A DNA stretch of 64,000 nucleotides, taken from the NCBI RefSeq assembly GCF_000426525.1, contig NZ_KE384533.1, positions 186,001 through 250,000 on the forward strand, in the 5' to 3' direction. A program made the translations under genes and the position numbers. Source of the DNA: Nocardioides alkalitolerans DSM 16699. GTDB lineage: Bacteria > Actinomycetota > Actinomycetes > Propionibacteriales > Nocardioidaceae. Below, piece by piece: positions 7,404 through 15,492 of the stretch; position 1 is the stretch's first letter; each line of letters begins with the position of its first letter. The notes under the pieces were generated by a model. That model was not told where the DNA came from, made no database searches, and was given only the letters and a program-made list of their open reading frames with translations.

Positions 7404-8690
7404 TCAGACGCCGACGTCGTCGGCGTGCGTCCCCGCCACGTGGTCGCCGGCGACGTGGGAGCCGTTCGGACGCTCACGCACCGGACCGCTCACCGTCGCG
7501 GCCGCGATCGCCGTCGTGATCGGCACGCTCGCCACCAGCCCGATGGCCGACGCCAGCGTGCGCACGATCTCCTCGGTCAGCATGTCGCTCGAGATCACGT
7601 CGAGGATCGGGCGGTCGTAGAGGGAGAGCAGCATCAGCACGCCGAGGGCGGTGCCGGCGTACGCGAAGACGATGGTGTAGATCGTCGAGGCGATGTGGTC
7701 GCGGCCGATGCGCATGCCGCGGGAGAACAGCTCCCGGCGGGTCATCGAGGGGGCGGCCTCGCGCAGCTCCCACACCGCCGAGCTCTGCGTGATGGTGACG
7801 TCGTTGAGCACGCCGAGGCCGGCGATGATGATGCCGGAGGCGAGCAGGGCCTGGAAGTCGAGGCCGTCGGCGTACAGCTGCAGGAACTGGCCGTTGTCGT
7901 CGCTCATGCCCGAGAGCCGGGTGGCCCCCACGGCCCACAGCCCCAGCGCCGCGGTGACCGCGATGCCGAGGAGCGTGCCGGCGAGCGCCGTGCTGGTGCG
8001 CACCGACGGCCCGTGCGCGAGGTAGAGGACGACGAACATGATCAGCGACGACCCGACGACGGCCACCCCGATGCCCGACTCCCCCGCCAGCAGCCCCGGG
8101 AGCATGAACCACCAGACGATGCCGGCGGCCAGCACGAGCCCGACGAGCGCCAGCAGCCCCCGCAGCCGTGCCACGACGGCGACCACGACGACGAAGAGGA
8201 TCGTCATGGCGGCGAGCGGCGCCTCGCGGTGGGTGTGGGAGAACCCGTACGTCGCCACCTCGCCCGTCTCCGTGGGCACGCGCAGGAGCACGACGGAGTC
8301 GCCGGGCTCCAGGCCGGAGCGCACGACCGACGGCTCGGTCTGGACGCGCACCTCGGCCCCGTCGTCGGGACCCTCGACGAGGCGGGCGACCAGCGTGTTG
8401 CAGTTCTCCGGGAACGGCTCGTCGGCGTTCTCCGGCGGCGGGGCCGCGGGGTCGACGACGATGACCGGGCACGACTCCTCGACCGACACGATCTCGGCGT
8501 CGGGGAAGGTCACGCCCTCGGCGGCGTACGCCACCTTGTCGGGGGTGTCGCCCTCACCGGGCCAGAGGAGCGCGAGACCCGCGAGGGTCGCGACCGCCGC
8601 GAGGGCGAGGAACCCCAGCAGGACCCGCCGGGCCACCCGCCCGACGGGGACGTCGACCTTCCGGCGACCGTGCCCGTGACCGTGGCTCAC
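7404..8690 (-). CDS. YibE/F family membrane protein
   Basis: This 428-residue integral membrane protein has an N-terminal His-rich MSHGHGHG, one TM anchor, an extracytoplasmic domain of about 110 residues (with Cys in ESCPVIV and ENCNTL), then about seven TM helices. The membrane part carries the family pattern GLGVLNDVTITQSSAVWEL near residue 290. YibE/F proteins are widespread permease-like proteins without an agreed substrate. The GTG start overlaps the stop of the upstream oxidoreductase (GTGA), so the two are co-translated. The two Cys of the outer domain and the N-terminal His cluster could bind metal; that is speculation. Confidence 0.85.
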   Translation of the reverse strand: MSHGHGHGRRKVDVPVGRVARRVLLGFLALAAVATLAGLALLWPGEGDTPDKVAYAAEGVTFPDAEIVSVEESCPVIVVDPAAPPPENADEPFPENCNTLVARLVEGPDDGAEVRVQTEPSVVRSGLEPGDSVVLLRVPTETGEVATYGFSHTHREAPLAAMTILFVVVVAVVARLRGLLALVGLVLAAGIVWWFMLPGLLAGESGIGVAVVGSSLIMFVVLYLAHGPSVRTSTALAGTLLGIAVTAALGLWAVGATRLSGMSDDNGQFLQLYADGLDFQALLASGIIIAGLGVLNDVTITQSSAVWELREAAPSMTRRELFSRGMRIGRDHIASTIYTIVFAYAGTALGVLMLLSLYDRPILDVISSDMLTEEIVRTLASAIGLVASVPITTAIAAATVSGPVRERPNGSHVAGDHVAGTHADDVGV

Positions 8691-10159
8691 CCGACGCGGA
8701 CGCCACGCTCACCGGCGTCGGTGAGCCGGGACTCCTCGGCCGCCTGGGCCTCCAGCTCGAGGCGGCGGCCCTCCTGCTGGCGGAGCAGCTCGGCGTCGAA
8801 CTCGCCGGGCCGCGACACGAGGTCGTGGCTGCCGCGCTCGAGCCGCGCGAGGGCGCTGCGGGCGAAGATCTGCTGCTCGGTGGTGGTGCGCTCCGAGCGG
8901 CCGCGGCCGATGAAGGAGACGGCCCAGTGCAGCAGCGCCGTGAGGCGGTTCTTGAAGCCCGTGATGTAGACGAGGTGCACCGCCAGCCACATGAGCCACG
9001 CGATGATACCGGTCAGCCGGAACTTGCCGACCATCGCGACGGCGCGGAAGCGGCTGATGATGGCCATCGAGCCCTTGTCGAAGTACTTGAACGGCTTCTG
9101 CGGGGCCTTCCCCTTGAGCCGGCCGTCGATCTCCTTGGCGGCGTACTTCGCGCCCTGGATCGCGACCTGGGCGACGCCCGGGAGGTTGTCGAGGCTGATC
9201 ATGTCGCCGACGACGAAGACCTCGGGGTAGCCCGGCAGGGTCAGGTCGGCGTTGACGCCGATGCGGCCGGCGCGGTCGAGCGGCGCGCCCGACTGCTCGG
9301 CGAGCAGCTTGCCGAGGGGGCTGGCCTGCACGCCGGCGGCCCAGATCTTCGTGACCGAGTTGACCCGCTCGACACGACCGTCCTTGTACTTCACCTCGAG
9401 CCCGCGCTCGTCGACGTTGGTGACCATCGCGCCGAGCATCACCTCGACGCCGAGCTTCTCGATCTCGCGCTGCGCCTTGCCGCCCAGGGTCGCGCCGAAC
9501 GGCGGCAGCACCTGGGGGGCGGCGTCGGCGAGGATGACCCGCGCCTTCTGGGTGTTGATGTGGTGGAAGTCCTTCTTGAGCGTGCGGTGCGCGAGCTCGG
9601 CGATCTGGCCCGCCATCTCGACGCCCGTCGGGCCCGCCCCGACGACCACGAAGGTCAGCAGGTGGTCGACGTTCTCGCCGCGCGCCGCGCCCAGCTCGGC
9701 CATCTCGAACGCTCCGAAGATGCGGCCGCGCAGCTCGAGCGCGTCGTCGATGCTCTTCATGCCGGGGGCGAACTCGGCGAAGTGGTCGTTGCCGAAGTAG
9801 CTCTGGCTCGCGCCCGCGGCGACGATCAGCGAGTCGTACGGCGTGATCGTCTCGCGGCCGAGCACCTGGGAGCGGACCGTGCGATTCTCCAGGTCGATCC
9901 CGGAGACCTCACCCAGCAGCACCTGGGCGTTCTTCTGGTTCGACAGGATCTCGCGGGTGGGCGGCGCGATCTCGCCCTGGGAGAGGATGCCGGTGGCCAC
10001 CTGGTAGAGCAGCGGCTGGAACAGGTGGTGCGTCGTCTTCGCCACCATGGTGACGTCGACGTCGGTGCGTCGGAGCGCCTTGGTGCCGAAGAGGCCCCCG
10101 AACCCGGAACCGATCACGACGACCTTGTGACGCCCGGACGTTGCCTGCTCAGCACTCAT
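8687..10159 (-). CDS. ndh: NAD(P)/FAD-dependent oxidoreductase, type II NADH dehydrogenase-like
   Basis: A 490-residue flavoprotein that should pass electrons from NADH to menaquinone without pumping protons. Evidence: an FAD Rossmann motif VVVIGSGFGGLFG at residues 13-25, a second dinucleotide motif VVVGAGPTGVEMAG, the FAD-binding FVVGDM segment, and a C-terminal hydrophobic stretch (IIAWLMWLAVHLVYITG) that anchors it to the membrane. The ATG at 10159 is preceded by GGTGGAG. It is first in a two-gene operon with the YibE-type gene and divergent from the HATPase gene. The C-terminal 60 residues are charged and Gln/Glu-rich, longer than in minimal Ndh enzymes. Confidence 0.9.
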   Translation of the reverse strand: MSAEQATSGRHKVVVIGSGFGGLFGTKALRRTDVDVTMVAKTTHHLFQPLLYQVATGILSQGEIAPPTREILSNQKNAQVLLGEVSGIDLENRTVRSQVLGRETITPYDSLIVAAGASQSYFGNDHFAEFAPGMKSIDDALELRGRIFGAFEMAELGAARGENVDHLLTFVVVGAGPTGVEMAGQIAELAHRTLKKDFHHINTQKARVILADAAPQVLPPFGATLGGKAQREIEKLGVEVMLGAMVTNVDERGLEVKYKDGRVERVNSVTKIWAAGVQASPLGKLLAEQSGAPLDRAGRIGVNADLTLPGYPEVFVVGDMISLDNLPGVAQVAIQGAKYAAKEIDGRLKGKAPQKPFKYFDKGSMAIISRFRAVAMVGKFRLTGIIAWLMWLAVHLVYITGFKNRLTALLHWAVSFIGRGRSERTTTEQQIFARSALARLERGSHDLVSRPGEFDAELLRQQEGRRLELEAQAAEESRLTDAGERGVRVG

Positions 10160-10338
10160 GTCTCCACCTTCCACCCCGAACACTTCGGACGAGGACCATT
10201 GTTCTCCTGTCTGCGACCTAAAGCACATCGTCAGGGGTGGTTTCGACCACAGGGCGCGCGGGTAACGACGACGAGATGTCCACCACGACCGCGTCCGTTC
10301 CGGGCTGACGCGCGACCGCCACCACCGAGGTTGCACCG

Positions 10339-11283
10339 ATGCCCCAGAGTCGAGACGCACTCCGCCTCGAGCCCGGCCCGACCTGCGTCCAGCAGGCCCG
10401 ACGCTGGGCCGTTGCGGTCTGCCGTGAGCTCGGTCGCGACGACCTCGTCGAGAGCGCCGAGCTGGGCGTCTCCGAGCTCGTGACCAACGCCGTGCTGCAC
10501 GCCACGGCCCCGATCGGCCTGCGTGTGCGGGGCACCCGGACGCACCCGCGCCTCGAGGTCAGCGACAGCTCGCCCCAGCCGCCCGTGCTGAACCCCCCGG
10601 TGATCGGCGACGACCTCGACGAGATCGACCTGCTGATGACGGTCGGTCGGGGCCTCAGCATGGTCGCCATGAACTCCGCCGCCTGGGGCGCCGAGATCAC
10701 CCGCGAGGGCAAGGTCGTCTGGTTCGAGCCGACGGCCGAGCCGCGGGACGACGCCGACCTCGCCGGCGAGGTCTACGACGCGACCGGGGTCGAGGGCGGG
10801 CTCCTCGCGCCCGACGCACTGCTCGTGCACCTGCGCAACCTGCCGCTCCGGCCCTACCGCGAGTTCCGGCGCCACTACAGCGAGCTGCGTCGGGAGGTGC
10901 GGCTGCTCGCCCTGGCCCACGAGAACGACTACCCCCTGGCGAAGGAGCTCTCGCAGCTCTTCGACACCTTCGAGCACCACATCGACCACGCGAGCGCGAC
11001 CGAGCGGGTCGACGAGGCCGTCGCCGCGGGCGCCGACCACGCGGACGTCGACATCGCCGTCGGTCCGGACGCCCCGAAGCTGATCGGCCAGATGCTCGAG
11101 CTGCTCGACCTCGCCGACGCGTTCTGCCGCGCCCAGCGCCTGCTCTCCCTGGCGCGCACCAACGAGCAGCGGGCCTTCCAGCGGTGGTTCCTCACGGAGA
11201 TCGGCGCGCAGGCCCAGGGCGAGTCGCCGCGGGCGTGGAGCGGCACGCCGGCCAGCTCCTCCGACGACGCCCACGCCTCCTGA
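10339..11283 (+). CDS. ATP-binding HATPase protein, RsbW-like anti-sigma/kinase family
   Basis: A 314-residue soluble protein. The first ~130 residues show the GHKL fold: N-box ELGVSELVTNAVLHA with Asn50, a G1-like EVSDSSPQPP, and a G2-like GRGLSMVAMNSAAWG. This is the pattern of actinobacterial RsbW-type serine kinases that hold sigma factors or anti-anti-sigma factors. Residues 150-314 are helical, with RPYREFRRHYSELRREVRLLALAHE, and may be a dimerisation or partner-binding part. No partner gene is adjacent. The ribosome site is weak. The target is unknown. Confidence 0.75.
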   Translation: MPQSRDALRLEPGPTCVQQARRWAVAVCRELGRDDLVESAELGVSELVTNAVLHATAPIGLRVRGTRTHPRLEVSDSSPQPPVLNPPVIGDDLDEIDLLMTVGRGLSMVAMNSAAWGAEITREGKVVWFEPTAEPRDDADLAGEVYDATGVEGGLLAPDALLVHLRNLPLRPYREFRRHYSELRREVRLLALAHENDYPLAKELSQLFDTFEHHIDHASATERVDEAVAAGADHADVDIAVGPDAPKLIGQMLELLDLADAFCRAQRLLSLARTNEQRAFQRWFLTEIGAQAQGESPRAWSGTPASSSDDAHAS

Positions 11284-11301
11284 CGTACGGCGCGTGCCGG
11301 C

Positions 11302-11655
11302 TCAGCCGTAGCCGAGGGCGTGCAGCTGGTCGTCGTCGATGCCGAAGTGGTGCGCGATCTCGTGCACGACGGTGATGCGCACCTCCTCGGTCAGGTCGTC
11401 GAGGTCGTCGCACATCTCCATGAGCGGGCGGCGGAAGACGAAGATCCGGTCGGGCAGCACCAGCCCGTAGTCGGACGTGCGCTCGGTGAGGGCCACCCCG
11501 TCGTACAGGCCGAGGATGTCGGGCTCGTCCTCCGGCGGCTCGTCCTCGACGAGGACGACGACGTTGTGCACCAGCCGCGCCAGCTCGTCGGGGATGTCGT
11601 CGAGCGCACGGTCGACGAGCCGCTCGAAGGCGTCACGGTCCAGGTCGACGGGCAC
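11302..11655 (-). CDS. Metallopeptidase family protein (minimal zincin)
   Basis: A 117-residue protein with the zinc motif VVHEIAHHFGID near its C-terminus (HExxH plus a downstream acidic residue). It fits the small actinobacterial zincin-like MMP family (PF06262), in which the gluzincin core is reduced to a few helices. GTG 11655 is chosen because translation from there gives the family's typical start (VDLDRDAFERLVDRALDDIP). It has no signal peptide, so it acts in the cytoplasm. Its substrate is unknown. It is convergent with the HATPase gene, 18 bases apart, and downstream of tRNA-Asp. Confidence 0.85.
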   Translation of the reverse strand: MPVDLDRDAFERLVDRALDDIPDELARLVHNVVVLVEDEPPEDEPDILGLYDGVALTERTSDYGLVLPDRIFVFRRPLMEMCDDLDDLTEEVRITVVHEIAHHFGIDDDQLHALGYG

Positions 11656-11698
11656 CCGTCCATCCTGCCAGGCCCGCGGCCACCGGACCCGAAATGCC

Positions 11699-11732
11699 GA
11701 TCGCCCCGGATCCGTGTGGATCCGGGGCGATC
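11699..11732 (-). terminator. Terminator of tRNA-Asp
   Basis: A perfect 15-bp stem (11699-11713 with 11718-11732) and a GTGT loop, 6 bases beyond the tRNA 3' end on the minus strand. Confidence 0.85.
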
Positions 11733-11737
11733 TTCGG

Positions 11738-11811
11738 CGACCCCGACGGGACTCGAACCCGCGGCCTCCGCCGTGACAGGGCGGCGCGCTAACCAACTGC
11801 GCTACGGGGCC
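11738..11811 (-). tRNA. tRNA-Asp(GUC)
   Basis: A 74-nt cloverleaf. The acceptor strands GGCCCCG and CGGGGTC pair (one G-T). The anticodon loop CTGTCAC is closed by CCGCC/GGCGG, and the T-loop is TTCGAGT. The discriminator is G, as expected for tRNA-Asp. CCA is not encoded. Confidence 0.96.
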
Positions 11812-11851
11812 AGGATGGTGCTCGTGCTGCGCTCCGTGAGGAGCAGCAGGA

Positions 11852-11881
11852 CCATAACGTACCGCGGCCCCCGATTCCCAA
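11852..11881 (-). promoter_or_regulatory. Promoter of tRNA-Asp
   Basis: On the minus strand, TTGGGA (11881-11876) and TTATGG (11857-11852) are separated by 18 bases. Transcription would begin about 35 bases before the tRNA. Housekeeping-type elements; inferred from spacing only. Confidence 0.5.
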
Positions 11882-11929
11882 TCGGACCCGGGTGGGTCCG
11901 AGAGAGGCCCGGAAGGCCGGCTCGACGCG

Positions 11930-12002
11930 TACCCCCAACGGGATTCGAACCCGTGCTACCGCCGTGAAAGGGCGGGGTCCTGGGCCGCTAGACGATGGGG
12001 GC
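11930..12002 (-). tRNA. tRNA-Glu(UUC)
   Basis: A 73-nt cloverleaf. The acceptor GCCCCCA pairs with TGGGGGT, the anticodon loop is CTTTCAC (UUC), and the T-arm is ACGGG-TTCGAAT-CCCGT. Discriminator A. CCA is not encoded. Confidence 0.96.
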
Positions 12003-12041
12003 CCCACCGCGCGTGACCCGAGGGCCCGAACGGCGGGGACC

Positions 12042-12100
12042 AGCATAGAGCCACCTCGATCCGGACACGATTCGTGCACCCCCGATGCCTGAGGTAGGGT
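12042..12100. promoter_or_regulatory. Back-to-back promoters of tRNA-Glu and tRNA-Phe
   Basis: Minus strand (tRNA-Glu): TCGTGT at 12070-12065, 17-bp spacer, TATGCT at 12047-12042. Plus strand (tRNA-Phe): TTCGTG at 12071-12076, 18-bp spacer, TAGGGT at 12095-12100. The two -35 elements abut within the near-palindrome CACGATTCGTG. The assignment rests on spacing and position. Confidence 0.55.
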
Positions 12101-12112
12101 TTCTCCTCGCTC

Positions 12113-12186
12113 GGGCAGGTAGCTCAGTTGGTACGAGCGATCGCCTGAAAAGTGATAGGTCGGCGGTTCGACCCCGCCCCTGCCCA
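12113..12186 (+). tRNA. tRNA-Phe(GAA)
   Basis: A 74-nt cloverleaf. The acceptor GGGCAGG pairs with CCTGCCC, the anticodon loop is CTGAAAA (GAA), and the T-arm is GGCGG-TTCGACC-CCGCC. Discriminator A. CCA is not encoded. Confidence 0.95.
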
Positions 12187-12193
12187 CGAGCAC

Positions 12194-12225
12194 GAGGGCC
12201 ACGACAGCTCGCTGTCGTGGCCCTC
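12194..12225 (+). terminator. Terminator of tRNA-Phe
   Basis: A perfect 14-bp stem (12194-12207 with 12212-12225) starts 8 bases after the tRNA and may also end the minus-strand gene at 12249. Confidence 0.85.
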
Positions 12226-12248
12226 GCCCTATTTCCGTGCGGCGCCGG

Positions 12249-12575
12249 TCAGCGGGCGTCGATCGCCTCGACGTCGCGGTGGTAGCGACGGTTGACGAAG
12301 AGGGTCTCGTTCCCGAACGGGATCGCGTGCCACAGCCCGCTCGCGGGCCCGAGCCGCGTCGTGCGGGGCAGCTCGGCCAGCAGCTCCTTGGTCTTCGTCT
12401 GCGAGAACGTGCCGGAGTCGAACACGAGGATGCGCTGGGTGGTCGCGACCACCGTGCGGTAGCGGTTGCTCGTCCGGAAGACCTTCGCGTTCTGGGCCGC
12501 GAACACCCCCTCGACCTTCTCCCCCGGCGCCAGGTGCTGCTGAGCGTTGGCCGCGATCCTCTCCCGGAAACCCAT
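12249..12575 (-). CDS. Small PH-like domain protein
   Basis: A 108-residue soluble protein starting MGFRERIAANAQQHL. It then shows a run of beta strands (NRYRTVVATTQRILVFDSG, LWHAIPFGNETLFVN) and ends RRYHRDVEAIDAR. This arrangement, with a conserved-looking VVATTQRILVF strand, resembles bacterial PH or YcxB-like domains in actinobacterial hypothetical proteins. It has no TM segment or signal. It stands alone between tRNA-Phe and the divergent glycosylase gene. Function unknown. Confidence 0.65.
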   Translation of the reverse strand: MGFRERIAANAQQHLAPGEKVEGVFAAQNAKVFRTSNRYRTVVATTQRILVFDSGTFSQTKTKELLAELPRTTRLGPASGLWHAIPFGNETLFVNRRYHRDVEAIDAR

Positions 12576-12629
12576 GGTCCGGACCCTACCGACGGCGCCC
12601 GTTTCCGCCCCTCCGACAGACTGATCGAC

Positions 12630-13451
12630 GTGCCGGAGCTTCCCGAGGTCGAGTCCGCCCGCGCCGTCATCGAGGGCGCGGCCCTGGGCCGCCTGATCGC
12701 CGACGTCGACGACAACGACACCTACGAGTGCCGTCCGCACGCGCCCGGCGAGATCCGCGACGCGTTGGTCGGCCGCACCCTGACCGCCGCCCACCGCCGC
12801 GGCAAGGCCATGTGGTGCGCGACCTCCGGGTTGGAGGGCGACGCCGGGCCCGGCCCCGACCTCGGCATCCACCTCGGCATGAGCGGCCGCATCTTCGTGC
12901 GGCCCGCCGCCGACGCCGACGAGGTGGAGGGCGGCGACTACGCCGGCAACGACCGGGGCGCCCGCAAGCCCGAGTGGTACCGGTTCACGATCACCTTCGA
13001 CGACGGCGGCAGCCTCCGTCTCTTCGACAAGCGGCGCCTCGGGCGCGTCCGCCTCGACCCGGACATCGACGCGCTCGGCCCGGACGCCGCCGAGATCTCC
13101 CGTGACGCCTTCCGCGACCGCGTCGGGCGGGGCACGGCGCCGCTCAAGGCGCGGCTGCTCGACCAGGCCACCATCGCGGGCATCGGCAACCTCCTCGCCG
13201 ACGAGACGCTCTGGCAGGCCCGGCTCAGCCCCCTGCACCCGGCGGGCGACCTCGACGACGACCAGCTCGACGACCTGCGGCGCGTGCTGCGCCGAGCGAC
13301 CCGGGAGGCGATCCGCCACGGCGGTGTGCACACCGGCGAGGTCATCCGCCACCGCCGTGCGGGCGCCCACTGCCCGCGGTGCGGCAGCGCCATGACGCGG
13401 GGGGTCGTGGGCGGGCGCACGACCTGGTGGTGCCCGCAGGAGCAGCTCTGA
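12630..13451 (+). CDS. Fpg/Nei family DNA glycosylase
   Basis: A 273-residue base-excision repair enzyme. GTG 12630 gives the exact family start PELPEVESARAVIEG: after Met removal, Pro2 is the Schiff-base nucleophile and Glu3 assists. The central helix-two-turn-helix is visible as KARLLDQATIAGIGNLLADETLW. The C-terminal zinc finger starts CPRCGSAMTRG and reaches TWWC, but the sequence ends CPQEQL, so the fourth Cys of the usual CxxC pair is absent. It may therefore hold zinc with another ligand or use a reduced finger. Substrate (8-oxoguanine or oxidised pyrimidine) cannot be told from the sequence. It overlaps the next gene. Confidence 0.88.
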   Translation: MPELPEVESARAVIEGAALGRLIADVDDNDTYECRPHAPGEIRDALVGRTLTAAHRRGKAMWCATSGLEGDAGPGPDLGIHLGMSGRIFVRPAADADEVEGGDYAGNDRGARKPEWYRFTITFDDGGSLRLFDKRRLGRVRLDPDIDALGPDAAEISRDAFRDRVGRGTAPLKARLLDQATIAGIGNLLADETLWQARLSPLHPAGDLDDDQLDDLRRVLRRATREAIRHGGVHTGEVIRHRRAGAHCPRCGSAMTRGVVGGRTTWWCPQEQL

Positions 13452-14008
13452 GGCCGGACCTCCGGTTCCGGCTCGCCCTCGTCACCGACGCCGGGAGCGG
13501 TCCCGGCCGCGAGGTCGCCACCCGCCTCGCCCGGCTCGGGGCGGCGGTGCTGGTCGCCGATCCCGACGCCGCGGCGGCCCGGGCCACCGCGGCGGGGGTC
13601 GCGGAGCGCCGTACCCGGTCGTGGTCGTTCGCGGCCGACGTCACCCGGCCCGACGACCGGCTGCTGCTGGCGGCGCGGGCGCGCGACCTCGGCGGCGCGG
13701 ACCTCCTCGTCACGGCCGCGCGGGGCGACGACCTCGACGGTGCCGCCCACCTGGCACGGCTCTTCCTCGACGACCTCGCGACCCGGCGAGGTCGCCGCGA
13801 CCACCCCGGGGCCGTGGTGCTCACCGCACCCGGCCACCTCGCCGACGCGCTCCGCGCGCACGTGACCGCTTTCGCGGCGGACGCGGCCGGGGCCCGCGTG
13901 CACGGCCTCGTGGCGGACCCGGTCGACGACGAGGGCGTACGACGCACCGCGGCCGCCGCGCTCGACCTGCTGGTCCGCTCGACGACCGGGGAGGTCGTCG
14001 CGGTCTGA
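13430..14008 (+). CDS. SDR-like Rossmann-fold protein
   Basis: A ~190-residue protein opening with RLALVTDAGSGPGREVATRLARLGA, a near-match to the NAD(P) motif of short-chain dehydrogenases (TGxxxGxG becomes TDAGSGPG). Acidic residues in LVADPDA and a later DVTRPDD fit the cofactor pocket. The usual YxxxK catalytic pair is not obvious; the region has HVTAFAADAAGARVHG instead. It may be a degenerate or non-catalytic SDR. No ATG exists: GTG 13430 overlaps the glycosylase end by 22 bases, while CTG 13449 has AGGAG five bases before. It is likely co-expressed with the glycosylase. Confidence 0.65.
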   Translation: MPAGAALRPDLRFRLALVTDAGSGPGREVATRLARLGAAVLVADPDAAAARATAAGVAERRTRSWSFAADVTRPDDRLLLAARARDLGGADLLVTAARGDDLDGAAHLARLFLDDLATRRGRRDHPGAVVLTAPGHLADALRAHVTAFAADAAGARVHGLVADPVDDEGVRRTAAAALDLLVRSTTGEVVAV

Positions 14009-14029
14009 CCCCGTCGCGCCGTGCCCGCC

Positions 14030-14674
14030 TCAGCCGTGACGGCGGGCGCGGAGCACGGCGTCGGTGACCGTCACGTCGGCGTCGCCGACCCGGGCGGGCC
14101 GCTCGCGGGCGGCCCGGACCTCGACGGTCCAGCCGTCGTCGTCGACCGCGGTCGCGACCTGCTCGGCGGTGAACAGCACGTCGGCGATCCGCTGCCGCAG
14201 ACCGACCGCGAGGTCGGCGGGATGGTGGCCGACGACGAGCAGCGTGCCTCCCGGCGCGACCCAGCCGGCCAGGCGGCGCACGACGTCGACGACGTCGACG
14301 GCGTGGAAGTACTGCGCGGAGACCAGGTCCCACCGCTCGTCGGTGACCAGGGAGCGCACGTCGCCCTGCCGCCACACGACGCCGTCGCCGCGGCCGGCGT
14401 CGGACGCGTGCCGCGCCGCCCGCTCGAGGGCCACCCCCGACAGGTCCAGGGCGGTGACGGCCCAGCCGCGGTCGGCGAGCCACAGCGCGTCGGCGCCCTC
14501 GCCGCACCCGACGTCGAGCGCCCGTCCGGGCGGCAGCGCGGCGGCCTCGGCCTCCAGCTGCGGGTTCACCGCGCCGCTCCAGACCGTGGCCCGGGCGTAG
14601 CGGGCGTCCCAGGAGGCCTGCTCCGGCACGTCGGCCCCGGTCGCGTGCTCGCGGGTCACGTGGTCGTCGGTCAC
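14030..14674 (-). CDS. Class I SAM-dependent methyltransferase
   Basis: A 214-residue soluble enzyme. Motif I is clear as ALDVGCGEGADALWLADRGW, with the acidic end of strand 2 at VTALDLSG, and motif IV as WDLVSAQYF. GGTLLVVGHHP is a typical strand-5/6 region. It resembles small TehB/SmtA-like enzymes that methylate small molecules or metalloid ions, but the substrate is unknown. GTG 14674 overlaps the stop of the DUF4184 gene (GTGA), so it is the second gene of a two-gene operon. Confidence 0.85.
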   Translation of the reverse strand: MTDDHVTREHATGADVPEQASWDARYARATVWSGAVNPQLEAEAAALPPGRALDVGCGEGADALWLADRGWAVTALDLSGVALERAARHASDAGRGDGVVWRQGDVRSLVTDERWDLVSAQYFHAVDVVDVVRRLAGWVAPGGTLLVVGHHPADLAVGLRQRIADVLFTAEQVATAVDDDGWTVEVRAARERPARVGDADVTVTDAVLRARRHG

Positions 14675-15417
14675 GTCGAGAAGTACCCGGGCCGGCCGGA
14701 CCGGAGGAGGGCGACCTGCCAGAGCACGGCGACGACCAGCACCGCGGCGACGAGCGCGACCAGGCCGTTGACGACGCTGCCGAACGCGACCGCGTGCAGG
14801 CCCTCGGGCGCCCGCCGTACGGCGGTGACCAGCCCCACGACCGCCGCCACCGCCACCGCGAGGGCGAGCAGGGGCGCCCTCACGACCGGCGGGGGCACCT
14901 CCGCCCGGACGGGTCGAGCCCGGAGGAACACCAGGGCCGCGACGACCAGGACGGCCACCCCGAGCACCCCGGAGGTGTACTGCAGCCACTTCACCCCGAG
15001 CAGGGGCCCGTGCTGCGCGGCGAGCCACGGCACGTGCTGGGCGCCCCACCGACCGGGGTGCGTGAGCTCGTCCCACGCCACGTGGGTCAGCGCGCCGACC
15101 GCGCCACCGAGCGGCACGAGGCACCACGCACGCACGGAGAGCCGCACGTGCGGGTCGAGCCGGGCGCGCACGTACGGCGGGGAGAGCCCGACCAGGGCGT
15201 CGCGCACCACGCCGTACCAGAGCGCGACGACGAGGAGCCCCACCGCCGGCGCCCAGGTGAGCAGCCCGAGCACGCTGTGGGTGAACGCGTAGCCGTCCGG
15301 CGACCGGGCGAAGAGCGGCACGTCGGGCACCATCGAGCCCACCACGAGCGGCGTGAGCGGCACCCCCAGCCACCGCAGCGGCAGCACGGCCACCGGGTGG
15401 GCGAGGGTCACGGGCAC
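14671..15417 (-). CDS. DUF4184 family membrane protein
   Basis: A 248-residue integral membrane protein beginning MPVTLAHPVAVLPL. His residues in TLAHP, FTHSVLG, LTHVAWDELTHPG and QHVPWLAAQHGP sit near membrane segments, the pattern of YdjM-like metal-dependent membrane hydrolases. About six TM helices are seen. DUF4184 proteins are common in actinobacteria and have no proven substrate. The His/Asp set suggests a metal centre within the bilayer. It is the upstream partner of the methyltransferase. Confidence 0.82.
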   Translation of the reverse strand: MPVTLAHPVAVLPLRWLGVPLTPLVVGSMVPDVPLFARSPDGYAFTHSVLGLLTWAPAVGLLVVALWYGVVRDALVGLSPPYVRARLDPHVRLSVRAWCLVPLGGAVGALTHVAWDELTHPGRWGAQHVPWLAAQHGPLLGVKWLQYTSGVLGVAVLVVAALVFLRARPVRAEVPPPVVRAPLLALAVAVAAVVGLVTAVRRAPEGLHAVAFGSVVNGLVALVAAVLVVAVLWQVALLRSGRPGYFST

Positions 15418-15448
15418 GCGGTGATCGTAAGGTCCCCGGACGCACCAG

Positions 15449-15475
15449 GGCCGCCGATCACGTGGATCGACGGCC
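15449..15475 (-). terminator. Hairpin after the DUF6458-like gene
   Basis: GGCCGcCGATC and GATCGaCGGCC pair over 11 positions with one mismatch and a 5-nt loop, just downstream of the minus-strand stop at 15493. No T-run. Confidence 0.55.
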
Positions 15476-15492
15476 CCGGGGCAGGTGGTGCG

